Source of the DNA: Pseudomonadota bacterium
GTDB taxonomy: Bacteria; Pseudomonadota; Alphaproteobacteria; Rhizobiales; Aestuariivirgaceae
DNA: 64,000 nt
Reading direction: 5' to 3'
NCBI GenBank assembly: GCA_963205315.1
Contig: CAUJIO010000058.1
Coordinates: 16,892-80,891 of the forward strand
Shown: piece by piece, positions 49,835-58,697 of the stretch
Layout of the letters: each line of letters starts with the position of its first letter
Numbering within the stretch: position 1 is the first letter of the stretch
Made by a program: the position numbers and the translations under genes
Notes under the pieces: generated by a model
What the model was told of the DNA's origin: nothing
What the model saw: only the letters and a program-made list of their open reading frames with translations
The model's database searches: none

Positions 49835-50236
49835 TCACGCTGTCTTCCGCCGCATGGCGATGCGCAGCAGGCGCCTGAACTTCGGACATTCAAGATGCGT
49901 GCGTGCGGGACATTCAGCAACGTGCTGGAGAAGTCCGCGCAGGGCCGAGAGCTTGCGGATCTGCAGTTCGAGTTCATCGGCCTTGGCGGCCAATGCCTTG
50001 CGGGGCAAATCGGGAGTGCCATCCTTACGGAACATGCCGGAAATCTCGGACAACGTGAATCCCGCCGACTTGCCGAGGGAAATGATCCCCAGTTGCAGCA
50101 ACGTCTCAGGAGCGTACTGACGCCGCAGGCCATGCCGGGTAACGGGCGCAATGAGCCCTTTCTCCTCGTAATAGCGCAGCGCCGAGGGCGGAATGGAAGA
50201 CCGCCGCGAGATTTCTCCGATGTCGAGTAATTTCAT
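49835..50236 (-). CDS. MerR-family transcriptional regulator
   Basis: 133 residues from the ATG at 50236; the upstream frame overlaps its own operator. HTH: LLDIGEISRRSSIPPSALRY followed by YEEKGLIAP and GLRRQYAPETLLQLGIISLG. A dimerisation helix and a C-terminal CPARTHLECPKFRRL pair of cysteines follow. It is not SoxR: the four-Cys iron-sulfur pattern is missing. It is divergent from an MFS exporter, with a MerR-type operator between, and so likely controls the exporter. Confidence 0.85.
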   Translation of the reverse strand: MKLLDIGEISRRSSIPPSALRYYEEKGLIAPVTRHGLRRQYAPETLLQLGIISLGKSAGFTLSEISGMFRKDGTPDLPRKALAAKADELELQIRKLSALRGLLQHVAECPARTHLECPKFRRLLRIAMRRKTA

Positions 50237-50242
50237 GCTTGA

Positions 50243-50260
50243 CCTCAAGTGAACTTGAAG
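50243..50260. promoter_or_regulatory. MerR-type operator between the MerR gene and the MFS exporter
   Basis: CCTCAAGTGAACTTGAAG carries a perfect TCAAGT/ACTTGA inverted repeat around GA. It resembles the SoxR/MerR box. A TTGACC -35-like hexamer begins at 50239, overlapping its left edge, as expected for MerR-type promoters. It lies between the divergent genes. Confidence 0.6.
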
Positions 50261-50305
50261 TCGTAGCCTGCAGCCTCAATCGAACAGGATCAAGAGGTGT
50301 TTTCC

Positions 50306-51727
50306 ATGCGAGCTGAAAGTGAAACTGCAAAAGTACATGCATCCGGGCTGGCCATCGCGGCATTGGCCGTATCGATGCTGCTGTCGTCGCTCGCCGTCAG
50401 CGTCGTGAGCGTTGCATTGCCGGCGCTTTCGGCAGCACTGGCAGCCACGCTGGATGGCGCTCAATGGATTGTTCTCGCCTATCTGCTCGCGACCACCATT
50501 GCCATCGTCCCGGCGGGCTACCTTGGCGACGTTTTTGGCCGCAAGCGCGTCCTGCTGGGCGGATTGCTGATTTTCACGGCTGCTTCCCTCGCCTGCGCGT
50601 CGGCTACCGAACTTGCTGCGCTGGTGGCGGCGCGTGCGGTTCAGGGCATCGGCGCCGCGGCCATGCTGGCGCTCACCATGTCGCTCGTCCGCTCAACGGT
50701 GGCAAAGGAGAATGTTGGCGCCAGCATGGGCCTGCTCGGCACCATGTCTGCTGTCGGCACGGCCCTTGGTCCGTCATTCGGGGGAGTGTTGATCGGTGGT
50801 TTTGGCTGGCAGGCCGCTTTTCTCGCGCTGGTTGCTCTCGGCCTCGCGGGTCTCGCGCTCACATGGCGGTTCGTACCTGAGGACACTGCCAAAACGCGTG
50901 ATGGCAGGCCTGCGTTCGACCTGACCGGACTGCTGCTGCTGGGTGTTGTGCTCACCATGTTCTCGCTGGCCATGACGGCGGGTGCTCACGCCCCTGCATC
51001 GACGCAATGGTTCACGTTCGCGGCGATCGCCGTCGGGGTTCTGGTCTTTGCCGTTGTCGAGTTGCGAGCTGCGGTCCCTGCGGTGGACGTGCGCCGTTTC
51101 CGCGATCCGGCCTTCAGTGCATCGCTGCTCATGAATGCGCTGGTCTCGACAGTGATGATGACCACACTGGTTGTCGGTCCATTCGAGCTGACAGTTGGCC
51201 TTGGCCTTGATACCGTCAAGGCCGGACTGGTCATGTCGGTTGGGCCGGCAATGGCGATGCTGACGGGAGTTCCCGCTGGCCGCCTGTCTGACCGTTTCGG
51301 CAGCCAGGCCGCCATCCTGGCGGGACTGGCACTGATGACGGCGGGGGTGCTCGGCCTGGCGTTCCTGCCGGCCGTTCTCGGTGTGCCGGGTTATGTCGTC
51401 GGGCTGGTCTTTCTGGCACCGGGGTATCAGATGTTCCAGGCTGCGAACAACTCGGCGGTCATGGGCCGGGCGGCAGCGGCACAACAAGGCGTGACATCGA
51501 GCTTGCTGAACCTGTCACGCAATCTCGGACTGATCATCGGCGCTTCGCTGATGGGCTCGCTCTTCGCCCGTGCCGGTGGTGCGGCTGGAACCGCAGCGGG
51601 TGACTCAGCAGTCACCGGGTCTGCGGCGACGTTGACATTCGCCACAGCTGGCGGACTTGTGATGGTGGCAGCTCTCATCGCGGCGCTGGGATCATTGCTG
51701 GCCCTGCGCCGCGACGAGCTTGACTGA
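50306..51727 (+). CDS. MFS transporter, DHA2-type drug exporter
   Basis: 473 residues starting at the ATG at 50306, seven bases after AAGAGGTG. Fourteen hydrophobic segments are likely. MFS loop motif GYLGDVFGRKRVLLGGLLIF, motif C-like LGTMSAVGTALGPSFGGVLI and the second-half VPAGRLSDRFGSQAAILAGL are present, typical of drug:H+ antiporters. Located next to a MerR regulator, it is probably induced by its toxic substrate. Which compound is exported cannot be told. Confidence 0.88.
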   Translation: MRAESETAKVHASGLAIAALAVSMLLSSLAVSVVSVALPALSAALAATLDGAQWIVLAYLLATTIAIVPAGYLGDVFGRKRVLLGGLLIFTAASLACASATELAALVAARAVQGIGAAAMLALTMSLVRSTVAKENVGASMGLLGTMSAVGTALGPSFGGVLIGGFGWQAAFLALVALGLAGLALTWRFVPEDTAKTRDGRPAFDLTGLLLLGVVLTMFSLAMTAGAHAPASTQWFTFAAIAVGVLVFAVVELRAAVPAVDVRRFRDPAFSASLLMNALVSTVMMTTLVVGPFELTVGLGLDTVKAGLVMSVGPAMAMLTGVPAGRLSDRFGSQAAILAGLALMTAGVLGLAFLPAVLGVPGYVVGLVFLAPGYQMFQAANNSAVMGRAAAAQQGVTSSLLNLSRNLGLIIGASLMGSLFARAGGAAGTAAGDSAVTGSAATLTFATAGGLVMVAALIAALGSLLALRRDELD

Positions 51728-51728
51728 A

Positions 51729-53561
51729 TTAGGCCGCGCTTTCGGCTTCCTTCTGGCGGCTGACGCGCTTGCGCTCGTTGGGATCGAGGATGGTCTTGCG
51801 CAGGCGGATCGACTTCGGCGTCACTTCGACGAGTTCGTCCTCGCCGACGTAGGCCAGCGCCTTTTCCAGCGACATCTTGATGGGCGGCGTCAGCACCACG
51901 GCTTCGTCCTTGCCTGAGGCGCGGACATTGGTCAGCTTCTTGCCCTTGATGACGTTGAGCTCCAGGTCGTTGCCGCGCGTGTGCTCGCCGATGATCATGC
52001 CGGCATAGACCTTGGTGCCGTGCTCGATGAACATCGGCCCGCGGTCCTGCAGGTTGAAGATGGCATAGGCCACGGCCTCACCGTCGCTGTTCGACAGCAG
52101 GGCGCCGGTGTGGCGGCCGGGGATTTCGCCGAAATAGGGCGCATAGGAATGGAACAGCCGGTTCATGATGGCCGTGCCGCGCGTATCCGACAGAAGTTCC
52201 GACTGGTAGCCGATGAGGCCGCGCGTCGGCGCGTGAAAGACGATGCGCTGGCGGCCAACACCCGAGGGGCGCATGTCGCGCATTTCGGCGCGGCGCTCCG
52301 AGAGCTTCTGCACGACGACGCCGGTATAGGCCTCATCGACGTCGATGATGACTTCCTCGACCGGCTCCATCTTCTCGCCGGTTTCCTCATCGGTGCGGAA
52401 GACGACGCGGGGACGGCCGACGGTCAGCTCGAAGCCTTCGCGTCGCATGGTCTCGATCAGGATGCCGAGCTGCAATTCGCCGCGGCCGGCCACTTCGAAT
52501 GCATCGGTTTCGTTCACGGATGGCGTGACCTTGAGGGCGACGTTGCCTTCGGCCTCGCGCAGCAGGCGGTCGCGGATGACGCGCGACTGAACCTTGTCGC
52601 CTTCCTTTCCAGCCAGCGGGCCGTCGTTGATGCGGAAGGTCATGGTCAGCGTCGGCGGGTCGATCGGCTGGGCGTGGATGGGCTCGGTCACGCTCAAATC
52701 GCAGATGGTGTCTGCCACCGTCGCGGTGGTGAGACCCGAGATGGCGATAATGTCGCCAGCCTCAGCTTCATCGACCGGCACGCGCTCGAGGCCACGGAAG
52801 GACAGCACCTTCGAGATGCGGCCCTGCTCGGCAATCGTACCGTCGCGCGACAGCGCCTTCACTGCCTGGTTGGCCTTGATCGAGCCGGAGCGGATGCGGC
52901 CGGTGAGGACGCGGCCGAGGAACGGGTTGGCCTCGATCGTCGTCACCAGCATGCGGAAGGGACCTTCCTCGACCGTTGGCGAATTGAAATGCTTGACGAT
53001 GAGGTCGAACAACGGCGCCATGTTCTCCTGGCTGCCGGTCGGGCTATCGGACATCCAGCCCTGCTTGGCAGAACCATAGATGATTGGGAAGTCGAGCTGT
53101 TCCTCGGTCGCGTCCAGATTGGCGAAGAGGTCGAAAACCTCGTTCACGACCTCGTTGTGGCGCTCGTCCGGACGGTCGATCTTGTTGATGCAGACGATGG
53201 GGCGAAGACCGATCTTCAGGGCCTTCTGCAGCACGAACTTGGTTTGTGGCATCGGGCCTTCGGCAGCGTCGACGAGCAATACTGCGCCGTCGACCATGTT
53301 GAGGATGCGCTCCACCTCGCCGCCGAAATCGGCGTGGCCGGGGGTGTCGACGATGTTGATGCGGGTGTCTTTCCAGTTCAGCGAAGTGACCTTCGCCAGA
53401 ATGGTAATGCCGCGTTCGCGCTCGAGGTCATTCGAGTCCATGGCGCGTTCGGCCACTTTCTGGTTCTCGCGGAACGAGCCCGACTGCGACAGGAGCCGGT
53501 CGATCAATGTGGTTTTGCCGTGGTCGACGTGGGCAATGATGGCAATGTTGCGCAGTTTCAT
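51729..53561 (-). CDS. typA: Translational GTPase TypA/BipA
   Basis: 610 residues from the ATG at 53561; the frame is open 23 codons upstream but the protein family begins [20 protein letters not shown]. GTPase motifs: P-loop [17 protein letters not shown] switch, [20 protein letters not shown] and NKID. Domains II, V-like and the TypA-specific C-terminus follow ([40 protein letters not shown]). BipA helps 50S assembly and stress growth. Convergent with the MFS gene with one base between. Confidence 0.96.
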   Translation of the reverse strand: MKLRNIAIIAHVDHGKTTLIDRLLSQSGSFRENQKVAERAMDSNDLERERGITILAKVTSLNWKDTRINIVDTPGHADFGGEVERILNMVDGAVLLVDAAEGPMPQTKFVLQKALKIGLRPIVCINKIDRPDERHNEVVNEVFDLFANLDATEEQLDFPIIYGSAKQGWMSDSPTGSQENMAPLFDLIVKHFNSPTVEEGPFRMLVTTIEANPFLGRVLTGRIRSGSIKANQAVKALSRDGTIAEQGRISKVLSFRGLERVPVDEAEAGDIIAISGLTTATVADTICDLSVTEPIHAQPIDPPTLTMTFRINDGPLAGKEGDKVQSRVIRDRLLREAEGNVALKVTPSVNETDAFEVAGRGELQLGILIETMRREGFELTVGRPRVVFRTDEETGEKMEPVEEVIIDVDEAYTGVVVQKLSERRAEMRDMRPSGVGRQRIVFHAPTRGLIGYQSELLSDTRGTAIMNRLFHSYAPYFGEIPGRHTGALLSNSDGEAVAYAIFNLQDRGPMFIEHGTKVYAGMIIGEHTRGNDLELNVIKGKKLTNVRASGKDEAVVLTPPIKMSLEKALAYVGEDELVEVTPKSIRLRKTILDPNERKRVSRQKEAESAA

Positions 53562-53696
53562 GAGGGCGCACAGACTTTCTTCACTGTGGGAGTTGCGGGC
53601 GCGCTTAGCACGTGCAGCATGCAAAGGCAATTTAACGGTTGTTTGGCGGCAGAAGGCCTAAAACTACCGTTGCAACAGCCAAAAGGGTAAGGACCG

Positions 53697-54155
53697 GTGT
53701 TCCAGAGCAGCAAAACCAATGCGATCAGGGCTCTTGTGGCCATCACCTTCGCGGACGGCCGCACCGATAAGGTGTCGGTGCGTCTGACGCTGACCTCGAA
53801 GCTCAACGATGCCCTGAACAGCACGGATGCGTTCCTCGATGTCGTGAACGGCGCCGGGAAACAATATTTCGTCGCCAAGTCCTCGATCGCCAGCGTCGAA
53901 CTGATCGAGGTGCCGAAGGCCAGCCAAATGAACCTGCAGCGCCGCAATGGCGACCGCGAGCAGTTCGACCCTTACCAGGTCCTGGGGATCGAGACCGGTG
54001 CCGATCAAGATACAATCCGGCAGGCCTATCACGCCAAGGTCAAGGCCTACCACCCGGATCGCTTTTCAGCCCTCGACTTGCCCAAGGAAATGAAGGACTA
54101 CGCGGCAGCGATGCTGGTGCGCATCAACCTCGCCTATGAGCAAATCGGCAGCTAG
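53697..54155 (+). CDS. Protein with C-terminal J domain
   Basis: 152 residues starting at GTG 53697 behind AAGGGTAAGGA. The first 90 residues form a small unknown beta-rich domain (FADGRTDKVSVRLTLTSKLN, GAGKQYFVAKSSIASVELIE). The last 60 are a J domain with helix I DPYQVLGIETGADQDTIRQA, the loop YHPDRFS and the last helix VRINLAYEQI. It would stimulate a DnaK partner; no G/F or zinc region is present, so it is a type III J protein. Partner unknown. Confidence 0.82.
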   Translation: MFQSSKTNAIRALVAITFADGRTDKVSVRLTLTSKLNDALNSTDAFLDVVNGAGKQYFVAKSSIASVELIEVPKASQMNLQRRNGDREQFDPYQVLGIETGADQDTIRQAYHAKVKAYHPDRFSALDLPKEMKDYAAAMLVRINLAYEQIGS

Positions 54156-54205
54156 ATCGTCATGACTTTCCGGTAAATCCTTCAAGAGTCTCAGAGCCGA
54201 TCGGT

Positions 54206-55141
54206 CTAGGCCTGTTCTCCGGACCTGATGAAACTGTCGAAGGCCGCGAAAAACTGGCGGCGGATCGGGTCGCGTTCGGCGAGAATTTCGTGCATTGCGC
54301 CGGGGATGAAGGCCAGTGCCACACCTGGCACATTGCGGGCCAACCGGCGGATGGCGGCATTGCTGACCACCCGGTCGCGTTCAGCCGCAATGATGAGGAC
54401 GGGCGATTGCGGCCGCCGGCGCATTGAAGCGACGGAGGCCAGCGATTTGCGGGCGGCCCCAAGCCAGGAAAAGGTTGCTCCGCCCAGGCCCAGTTCAGGT
54501 GCGGCTTCCAGTGTGCCGCTGTCGCGGTGCCAGCGGCGGCGGTCCGACGTCAGCGGATTGCCGGCAAAATCCGCACGGCCCAAAGGCCGCTTGCTGACGC
54601 CTGGCAGAAACATCCAGCCAAGCCCCAGCAGATTGACGGAAACAACCAGCGCCGCGGCGACAGGCCTCGGCCAGGCGCCGTAGATGACATCGACCAGCGG
54701 CGAGATCAAAACAACCTTGCGGAACCAGGTCTGGGTCCGCAGTACACGCAACAGGACATGGCCGCCGGTCGAGTGCCCCAGCGCATAGTAGGGCGCAGGA
54801 CACCCGGGCAGCACCACCTCTTCCATAAAGGCCCGTACGTCCTCATCGAAGCCGGAGAAACTGCGCAGGTGGCCACGGTAAATTTCCGCATGCAGGCGCT
54901 CGGAGCCACCCTGGCCGCGCAAGTCGACCGATGCGACAGCAAAGCCGCGCGCCATCAATTCCCGCATGGTCTCGAAGTAGCGCTCAACAAAATCGCCGCG
55001 CCCGCCGATGACCACCACAGTGCCCTGCGCTCCTGGCGGGCAGGCGAGCATGCCGCGCAAGAGCTGCCGGTCGCGCGTCAAGACTTGCACACACCGGGCA
55101 CCGGGCGGCAGCGGGTTTTCGGCAGTGGGAAATAGCTGCAT
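54206..55141 (-). CDS. Alpha/beta hydrolase, lysophospholipase (PldB)-like
   Basis: 311 residues of the monoacylglycerol-lipase/PldB group. Strand/oxyanion VVVIGGRGDFVERYFETMRE, SVDLRGQGGSERLHAEIYRG, nucleophile elbow YALGHSTGGHVLLRVLR, Asp in AERDRVVSNA and His in PGAMHEILAERD are all visible. It hydrolyses acyl esters. It begins close to the desaturase-like gene on the same strand (18 bp apart), so lipid metabolism may be shared. Confidence 0.85.
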   Translation of the reverse strand: MQLFPTAENPLPPGARCVQVLTRDRQLLRGMLACPPGAQGTVVVIGGRGDFVERYFETMRELMARGFAVASVDLRGQGGSERLHAEIYRGHLRSFSGFDEDVRAFMEEVVLPGCPAPYYALGHSTGGHVLLRVLRTQTWFRKVVLISPLVDVIYGAWPRPVAAALVVSVNLLGLGWMFLPGVSKRPLGRADFAGNPLTSDRRRWHRDSGTLEAAPELGLGGATFSWLGAARKSLASVASMRRRPQSPVLIIAAERDRVVSNAAIRRLARNVPGVALAFIPGAMHEILAERDPIRRQFFAAFDSFIRSGEQA

Positions 55142-55159
55142 GACGACGGCGCTCCGCCG

Positions 55160-56149
55160 CTACGCGCTGCGCATCTGGCGGCGGGCTTTCATCGCCTCGT
55201 GCGCCTCGGGCGTGCCGTCGTGAAACGAACCGAACCATTTGTCGAGGGGCACCATGCCATCGGCATAGTTCACCTCGAAATATTTGTGATGCAGGTAATG
55301 TGCATAATAGGAGACGTCCATGCTGGCGTTCTCGCCCATGGCCAGGCGGTCGAATCCCGTATGCCCCTGTGCGGGCGCAAGTCCCAGGCGCGACGCCAGA
55401 TTGATCATGTGGATGGGATGCGAAGGAATGAGAAAGAACAGCAGGATGGTCGAGAAATAGATCACATGCTCAATCGGGTGCATCGACAGTCCCGACCACG
55501 GGCCGGGGCTGATGTTGCGGTGATGGAGCTTGTGCGCCACCTCGTAGAGTGCCGGCACATGCAGGAGCCGGTGCGCAAAATAGAAGCCCACCTCGTGAAT
55601 GAACGGGACCAGGAAGAACAGTGCCACAAAGCCCACCGGATGATCGGCAAAACTGATCAATGGCGCCATGCCGTTGGCGTAGGCCCAAAGCAGCAACACC
55701 TCGTAGGCTGTCCAGATCGGCACGCCGCTCGCCAGCGTATGAAACATGTTGTCGTAGGTCTGGTTGCCGAAGCGGAAGGCAGGGAATGGTTTGGGCCACT
55801 GCCGGTTATACTTGAAGGCCGTGCCCTGCCTGCGCCAAACATAGAGCCAGAGGTGCCAGCCGCCATACACGGCAAATGCCAGAGCGATATTCCGCAGCAG
55901 GATCAGGCCGATCCAGCCGGGCGACAGGGTCTTCATGGTCTCCAGCGGCGGCGTCAGCACCTGCCAGATGACAAGGGCAGCAACGGCATAGACGACGTTC
56001 CACGGAAGCAGATAGCCGGGAAAACCGAAGAACCACTTTAGCAAAGCGCGGGGCTGCGGCGGCCAGGCGAAAGCCGGACCGTAGGTTATGGGTTGTTTTG
56101 GCGACCAGGCACCGCGGGCATCTTCCGATCCGAATGCGCTGTCATCCAT
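55160..56149 (-). CDS. Fatty-acid hydroxylase/sterol-desaturase superfamily membrane protein
   Basis: 329 residues from the ATG at 56149 (a GTG two codons upstream has its ribosome site too close). The eight-histidine di-iron motif set is present: HEVGFYFAHRLLH, HKLHHRNISPGPWSGLSMHP, and the C-terminal YYAHYLHHKYFEVNYAD. About four transmembrane segments. The substrate is unknown. It is followed by the lipase-like gene in the same direction. Confidence 0.85.
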   Translation of the reverse strand: MDDSAFGSEDARGAWSPKQPITYGPAFAWPPQPRALLKWFFGFPGYLLPWNVVYAVAALVIWQVLTPPLETMKTLSPGWIGLILLRNIALAFAVYGGWHLWLYVWRRQGTAFKYNRQWPKPFPAFRFGNQTYDNMFHTLASGVPIWTAYEVLLLWAYANGMAPLISFADHPVGFVALFFLVPFIHEVGFYFAHRLLHVPALYEVAHKLHHRNISPGPWSGLSMHPIEHVIYFSTILLFFLIPSHPIHMINLASRLGLAPAQGHTGFDRLAMGENASMDVSYYAHYLHHKYFEVNYADGMVPLDKWFGSFHDGTPEAHEAMKARRQMRSA

Positions 56150-56223
56150 GGCCACGTCTCCGCCTGTGCGATTGGCGGATCATTGCATCGGCGTGAATTC
56201 CGATCAACCATCACACGGCGCGG

Positions 56224-56913
56224 TCAGTTGAGTTTCTTGACCTCGGTCAGCTCGCCATTCCCGGCATCGAGCTTGATGGCAAAGGTCCGGCCATCGCGGG
56301 TGGCATTGAATGCATAGATCTTGCCGCTGCAGCTGTCGGGTTTCACGGCAGAAAATCCGTAACCGGCGACGATGGACGTTGCTTTCTCGCAACTCATACC
56401 TGCCGTGCTCTTGGGCTGCGAGGCGGAAGCGGACGACGTGCCGGACTGGATCGGTGCCTCGTCGACGTCTGCAATCGGCGCGGGTTTGGCCGTTGCCACT
56501 GCCGCAGCCTTGGCCGCCGGCTTCTTCACGGCCGACCCCGTCGCGGCGGGCTTGCCGACCGAGGCAGTCGTATCCGCGCTAGGTGCCTTTGGCGGCGGGG
56601 GAGCCTTGGCAGCTTTCTCGACCGGCTTGGGCTTTGGCTTGGCTTTCACCAGGGGTTGAGGCTCGTAATAGCTCTCGTCAAAATTCGTGCCCTCGCCATA
56701 GAGCCGGTCATATTCCTCGGGCGACAGGGCGTAGTCGCCAAACAATACCCTCAAACCGGGCACGCGGTGAACGAAGCCCGGTCCAGCGTAATAGTTGTCC
56801 GGCGGCGCCTCGACCCGGCGCCACTTCCGCTGCTCACCAGCTTCAGCTCCGCCGCCAAGCGCCACAGCCGCGAACACTACGGTCAGACTGACAACAACAC
56901 CACGAACGCGCAT
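56224..56913 (-). CDS. Secreted protein with C-terminal two-Cys PepSY-like domain, copy 1
   Basis: 229 residues. A signal peptide (MRVRGVVVSLTVVFAAVALG...) is followed by a conserved N-terminal part (GFVHRVPGLRVLFGDYALSP) and a long Lys/Pro/Ala-rich linker (about 90-160). The last 50 residues (CEKATSIVAGYGFSAV...SC...Y.FNA...G...IKL) match the domain of the next two proteins with identical spacing. The domain resembles PepSY-like small folds. Function unknown; probably periplasmic or outer surface. Confidence 0.7.
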   Translation of the reverse strand: MRVRGVVVSLTVVFAAVALGGGAEAGEQRKWRRVEAPPDNYYAGPGFVHRVPGLRVLFGDYALSPEEYDRLYGEGTNFDESYYEPQPLVKAKPKPKPVEKAAKAPPPPKAPSADTTASVGKPAATGSAVKKPAAKAAAVATAKPAPIADVDEAPIQSGTSSASASQPKSTAGMSCEKATSIVAGYGFSAVKPDSCSGKIYAFNATRDGRTFAIKLDAGNGELTEVKKLN

Positions 56914-56980
56914 AAGACTGCCTCGACTGGATGAATGCAGGGCCGGACCCCGGCCCTGCGAGTCGCTTGAAATGGCTGAA

Positions 56981-57430
56981 CTACAGCCGGCCGCTGCCGA
57001 TGATACGGCCGGTATACGCGTTGACCTTCACGCGATAGGACTTGCCATGCTTGCGGGCGTTGAACGAATAGACCTCACCCCGGCAATCCTTGGCGCGGAC
57101 GGCAGAGAAGCCGTTGCGGTCTACGATGCCGGCAGCTCTGCCGCAGCTTATGACACCACCACGGCTGCCGTAACCGCCCTTGGTGTACACGACAACCCGG
57201 TTGTGTGGTCCACGATAATGGCCGCCCAAGTACACGTAGCCGCGGTTATGGTATCGCCTGCCGTTGTGCCAGCCGCAGTGGTGGCGACGGCCGTTCCAGC
57301 AGCCATGAGCGCCCCAGCCGACGTTGCCAACGCCAATGACCACGCGGGTCTTGGCTTCGGCCGCCGAACCTGCAAACAGGCCCAGCGTGACTGCAGCAAG
57401 GGCTGCAGCGATTGTTGTCTTCAATGCCAT
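56981..57430 (-). CDS. Secreted protein with C-terminal two-Cys PepSY-like domain, copy 2
   Basis: 149 residues with a signal peptide (MALKTTIAAALAAVTLGLFA). A Gly/His/Arg/Tyr-rich middle (GCWNGRRHHCGWHNGRRYHN) may bind metals or polyanions. The C-terminus CGRAAGIVDRNGFSAV...DC...Y.FNA...GKSYRVKV is the same domain as in copies 1 and 3. It is 67 bp from copy 1 and 173 bp from copy 3, all in the same direction. Confidence 0.7.
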   Translation of the reverse strand: MALKTTIAAALAAVTLGLFAGSAAEAKTRVVIGVGNVGWGAHGCWNGRRHHCGWHNGRRYHNRGYVYLGGHYRGPHNRVVVYTKGGYGSRGGVISCGRAAGIVDRNGFSAVRAKDCRGEVYSFNARKHGKSYRVKVNAYTGRIIGSGRL

Positions 57431-57603
57431 TACGGCCTCCTCTCAAGAACGACCCCCCGGCCGCTTGAATACGTCACTAGAGCATCAGTCCTGAACGGAA
57501 CTCGACTGCCCCGTTCATCTGTGGTTCAGCATCGCGGCGAATCTGAGGCACAACGGAAGAGGGCGCCCTCAGGCGCCCTCTGGCAGTCACGCTGCGAACG
57601 TCA

Positions 57604-57930
57604 TCAGAAAATCTTGTCGACGTTCGTGATGTTGCCGTAGCCGTTGACGCGGACGACAAACTTGTGGCCATTCTTGCGGGCCGTGTACTTGTAGCCCGGC
57701 AGGTGGCAGTCGATCGCCTTCACATTGTTGAAGCCCGACCAGTCGACGATCTTGGCGCCCTTCCAGCAGCTGATGTGGCTTGGGCCATAGCCATAATGGC
57801 CATGGAATCCGCCGCCAAAACCGACGCCGATCTTGATGTTGACGTCGCCGGCCTGGGCCTGCGAGGCGGGAAGCGCGACGGCCATGGTCGAGGCGATGGC
57901 GGCGGCGGCAATGAGGGACTTGGTGATCAT
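57604..57930 (-). CDS. Secreted protein with C-terminal two-Cys PepSY-like domain, copy 3
   Basis: 108 residues with a signal peptide (MITKSLIAAAAIASTMAVAL, cleavage near AQA-GD). A short Gly-rich middle (GVGFGGGFHGHYGYG) leads into CWKGAKIVDWSGFNNV...DC...Y.YTA...GHKFVVRV. It is the minimal version of the three. The order suggests an ancestral short gene duplicated and lengthened. No known family name. Confidence 0.7.
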   Translation of the reverse strand: MITKSLIAAAAIASTMAVALPASQAQAGDVNIKIGVGFGGGFHGHYGYGPSHISCWKGAKIVDWSGFNNVKAIDCHLPGYKYTARKNGHKFVVRVNGYGNITNVDKIF

Positions 57931-58065
57931 GTGAGTGCTCCTTGAGGTTCAGGTTTCGACGGCCCGATCGGCCATCGTTGGAGCCGAAACTAGCGGCGCA
58001 TTCTTGAACCCAGACAGAAGACGCCATTCATTTTCCATTCACCAAGCCGGCAGGTTTGAGGGGGT

Positions 58066-58094
58066 CTTGAATTTCGTGGGAGGACTCCCATCTC
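58066..58094 (+). promoter_or_regulatory. Sigma-32 (RpoH) promoter of hsp20
   Basis: CTTGAA (58066-58071), a 15-bp spacer, and CCCATCTC (58087-58094) match the RpoH consensus CTTGAA-N11-16-CCCATnT. The predicted start near 58100 gives a 5' leader of about 87 nt, the size of a ROSE thermometer. Confidence 0.75.
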
Positions 58095-58096
58095 TC

Positions 58097-58186
58097 GGCT
58101 GTGGATGCCAATCGGGTCCATGACGTCCAAACAGCCCGGCCCAGTCGGCGGGCGTATTTATGACATTGCTCAAGGAGAATGTGATC
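58097..58186 (+). promoter_or_regulatory. ROSE-like RNA thermometer in the hsp20 leader
   Basis: The last hairpin pairs ACATT(G)CTC (58163-58171) with GAGAATGT (58175-58182). The G at 58168 is bulged, and the loop plus stem cover AAGGAG (58172-58177), the Shine-Dalgarno. The UUGCU opposite the SD with a bulged G is the ROSE hallmark. Upstream, GGCTGT/ACAGCC (58097-58102, 58131-58136) forms another stem. Heating would open the last hairpin and free the ribosome site. Confidence 0.75.
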
Positions 58187-58639
58187 ATGTTCGACCTCAC
58201 CCCCCTCTATCGTTCTACCGTCGGCTTTGACCGCCTCGCCCGCATGCTCGATGAAGCGTCGACTTTCGAGGCCCCGACGTATCCGCCCTACAACATCGAG
58301 CGTTTGTCCGACGATGAATATCGCATCACCATGGCGGTTGCCGGTTTTGCCCCGTCGGATATCAGCATCGAAGTGAAGGGTGCTGCGCTGACCGTTTCCG
58401 GCAAGAAGGCTGACAAGCCCGAGAGCAAGGCCGAGTTCCTGCATCAGGGCATTGCATCGCGTGCATTCGAGCGCCGCTTCCAGGTCGCCGACCACGTTCA
58501 GGTTCAGGGCGCCAGCATGGAGAACGGATTGCTTCACATTTCGCTGAAGCGCGAAGTTCCGGAAGCCCTCAAGCCGCGCAGCATTCCCGTCAACGGTGTC
58601 GTGCAGGGCAATGTGATCGAGGCCCGCAAGGCCGCCTGA
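58187..58639 (+). CDS. hsp20: Small heat-shock protein Hsp20/IbpA
   Basis: 150 residues from the ATG at 58187, with the masked SD AAGGAG ten bases before. An alpha-crystallin domain spans about residues 34-130: YNIERLSDDEYRITMAVAGF, ALTVSGKKADK, FERRFQVADHVQVQGASMEN and GLLHISLKREVPE. The N-terminal MFDLTPLYRSTVGFDRLARM is typical of rhizobial class A Hsp20. ATP-independent chaperone holding unfolded proteins. Its heat control at transcription and translation is read in the two preceding features. Confidence 0.95.
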   Translation: MFDLTPLYRSTVGFDRLARMLDEASTFEAPTYPPYNIERLSDDEYRITMAVAGFAPSDISIEVKGAALTVSGKKADKPESKAEFLHQGIASRAFERRFQVADHVQVQGASMENGLLHISLKREVPEALKPRSIPVNGVVQGNVIEARKAA

Positions 58640-58667
58640 TCCGGCTGCAATCGCAAAGAAAGACAGA

Positions 58668-58696
58668 GGGGCGCTCCGCAACGGGCGCCCCGTTTG
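58668..58696. terminator. Terminator between convergent hsp20 and the threonine aldolase gene
   Basis: GGGGCGC (58668-58674) pairs with GCGCCCC (58685-58691) around a 10-nt loop, followed by GTTTGTTT. It ends hsp20 transcription; it may also serve the opposite gene. Confidence 0.75.
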
Positions 58697-58697
58697 T

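Noticed and set aside
50243..50260. Calling the regulator SoxR from its operator
   Set aside because: SoxR needs four cysteines in CX2CXCX5C; this protein lacks them.
51981..53690. A 569-codon open frame opposite typA
   Set aside because: Same reason: antisense shadow of a conserved GTPase.
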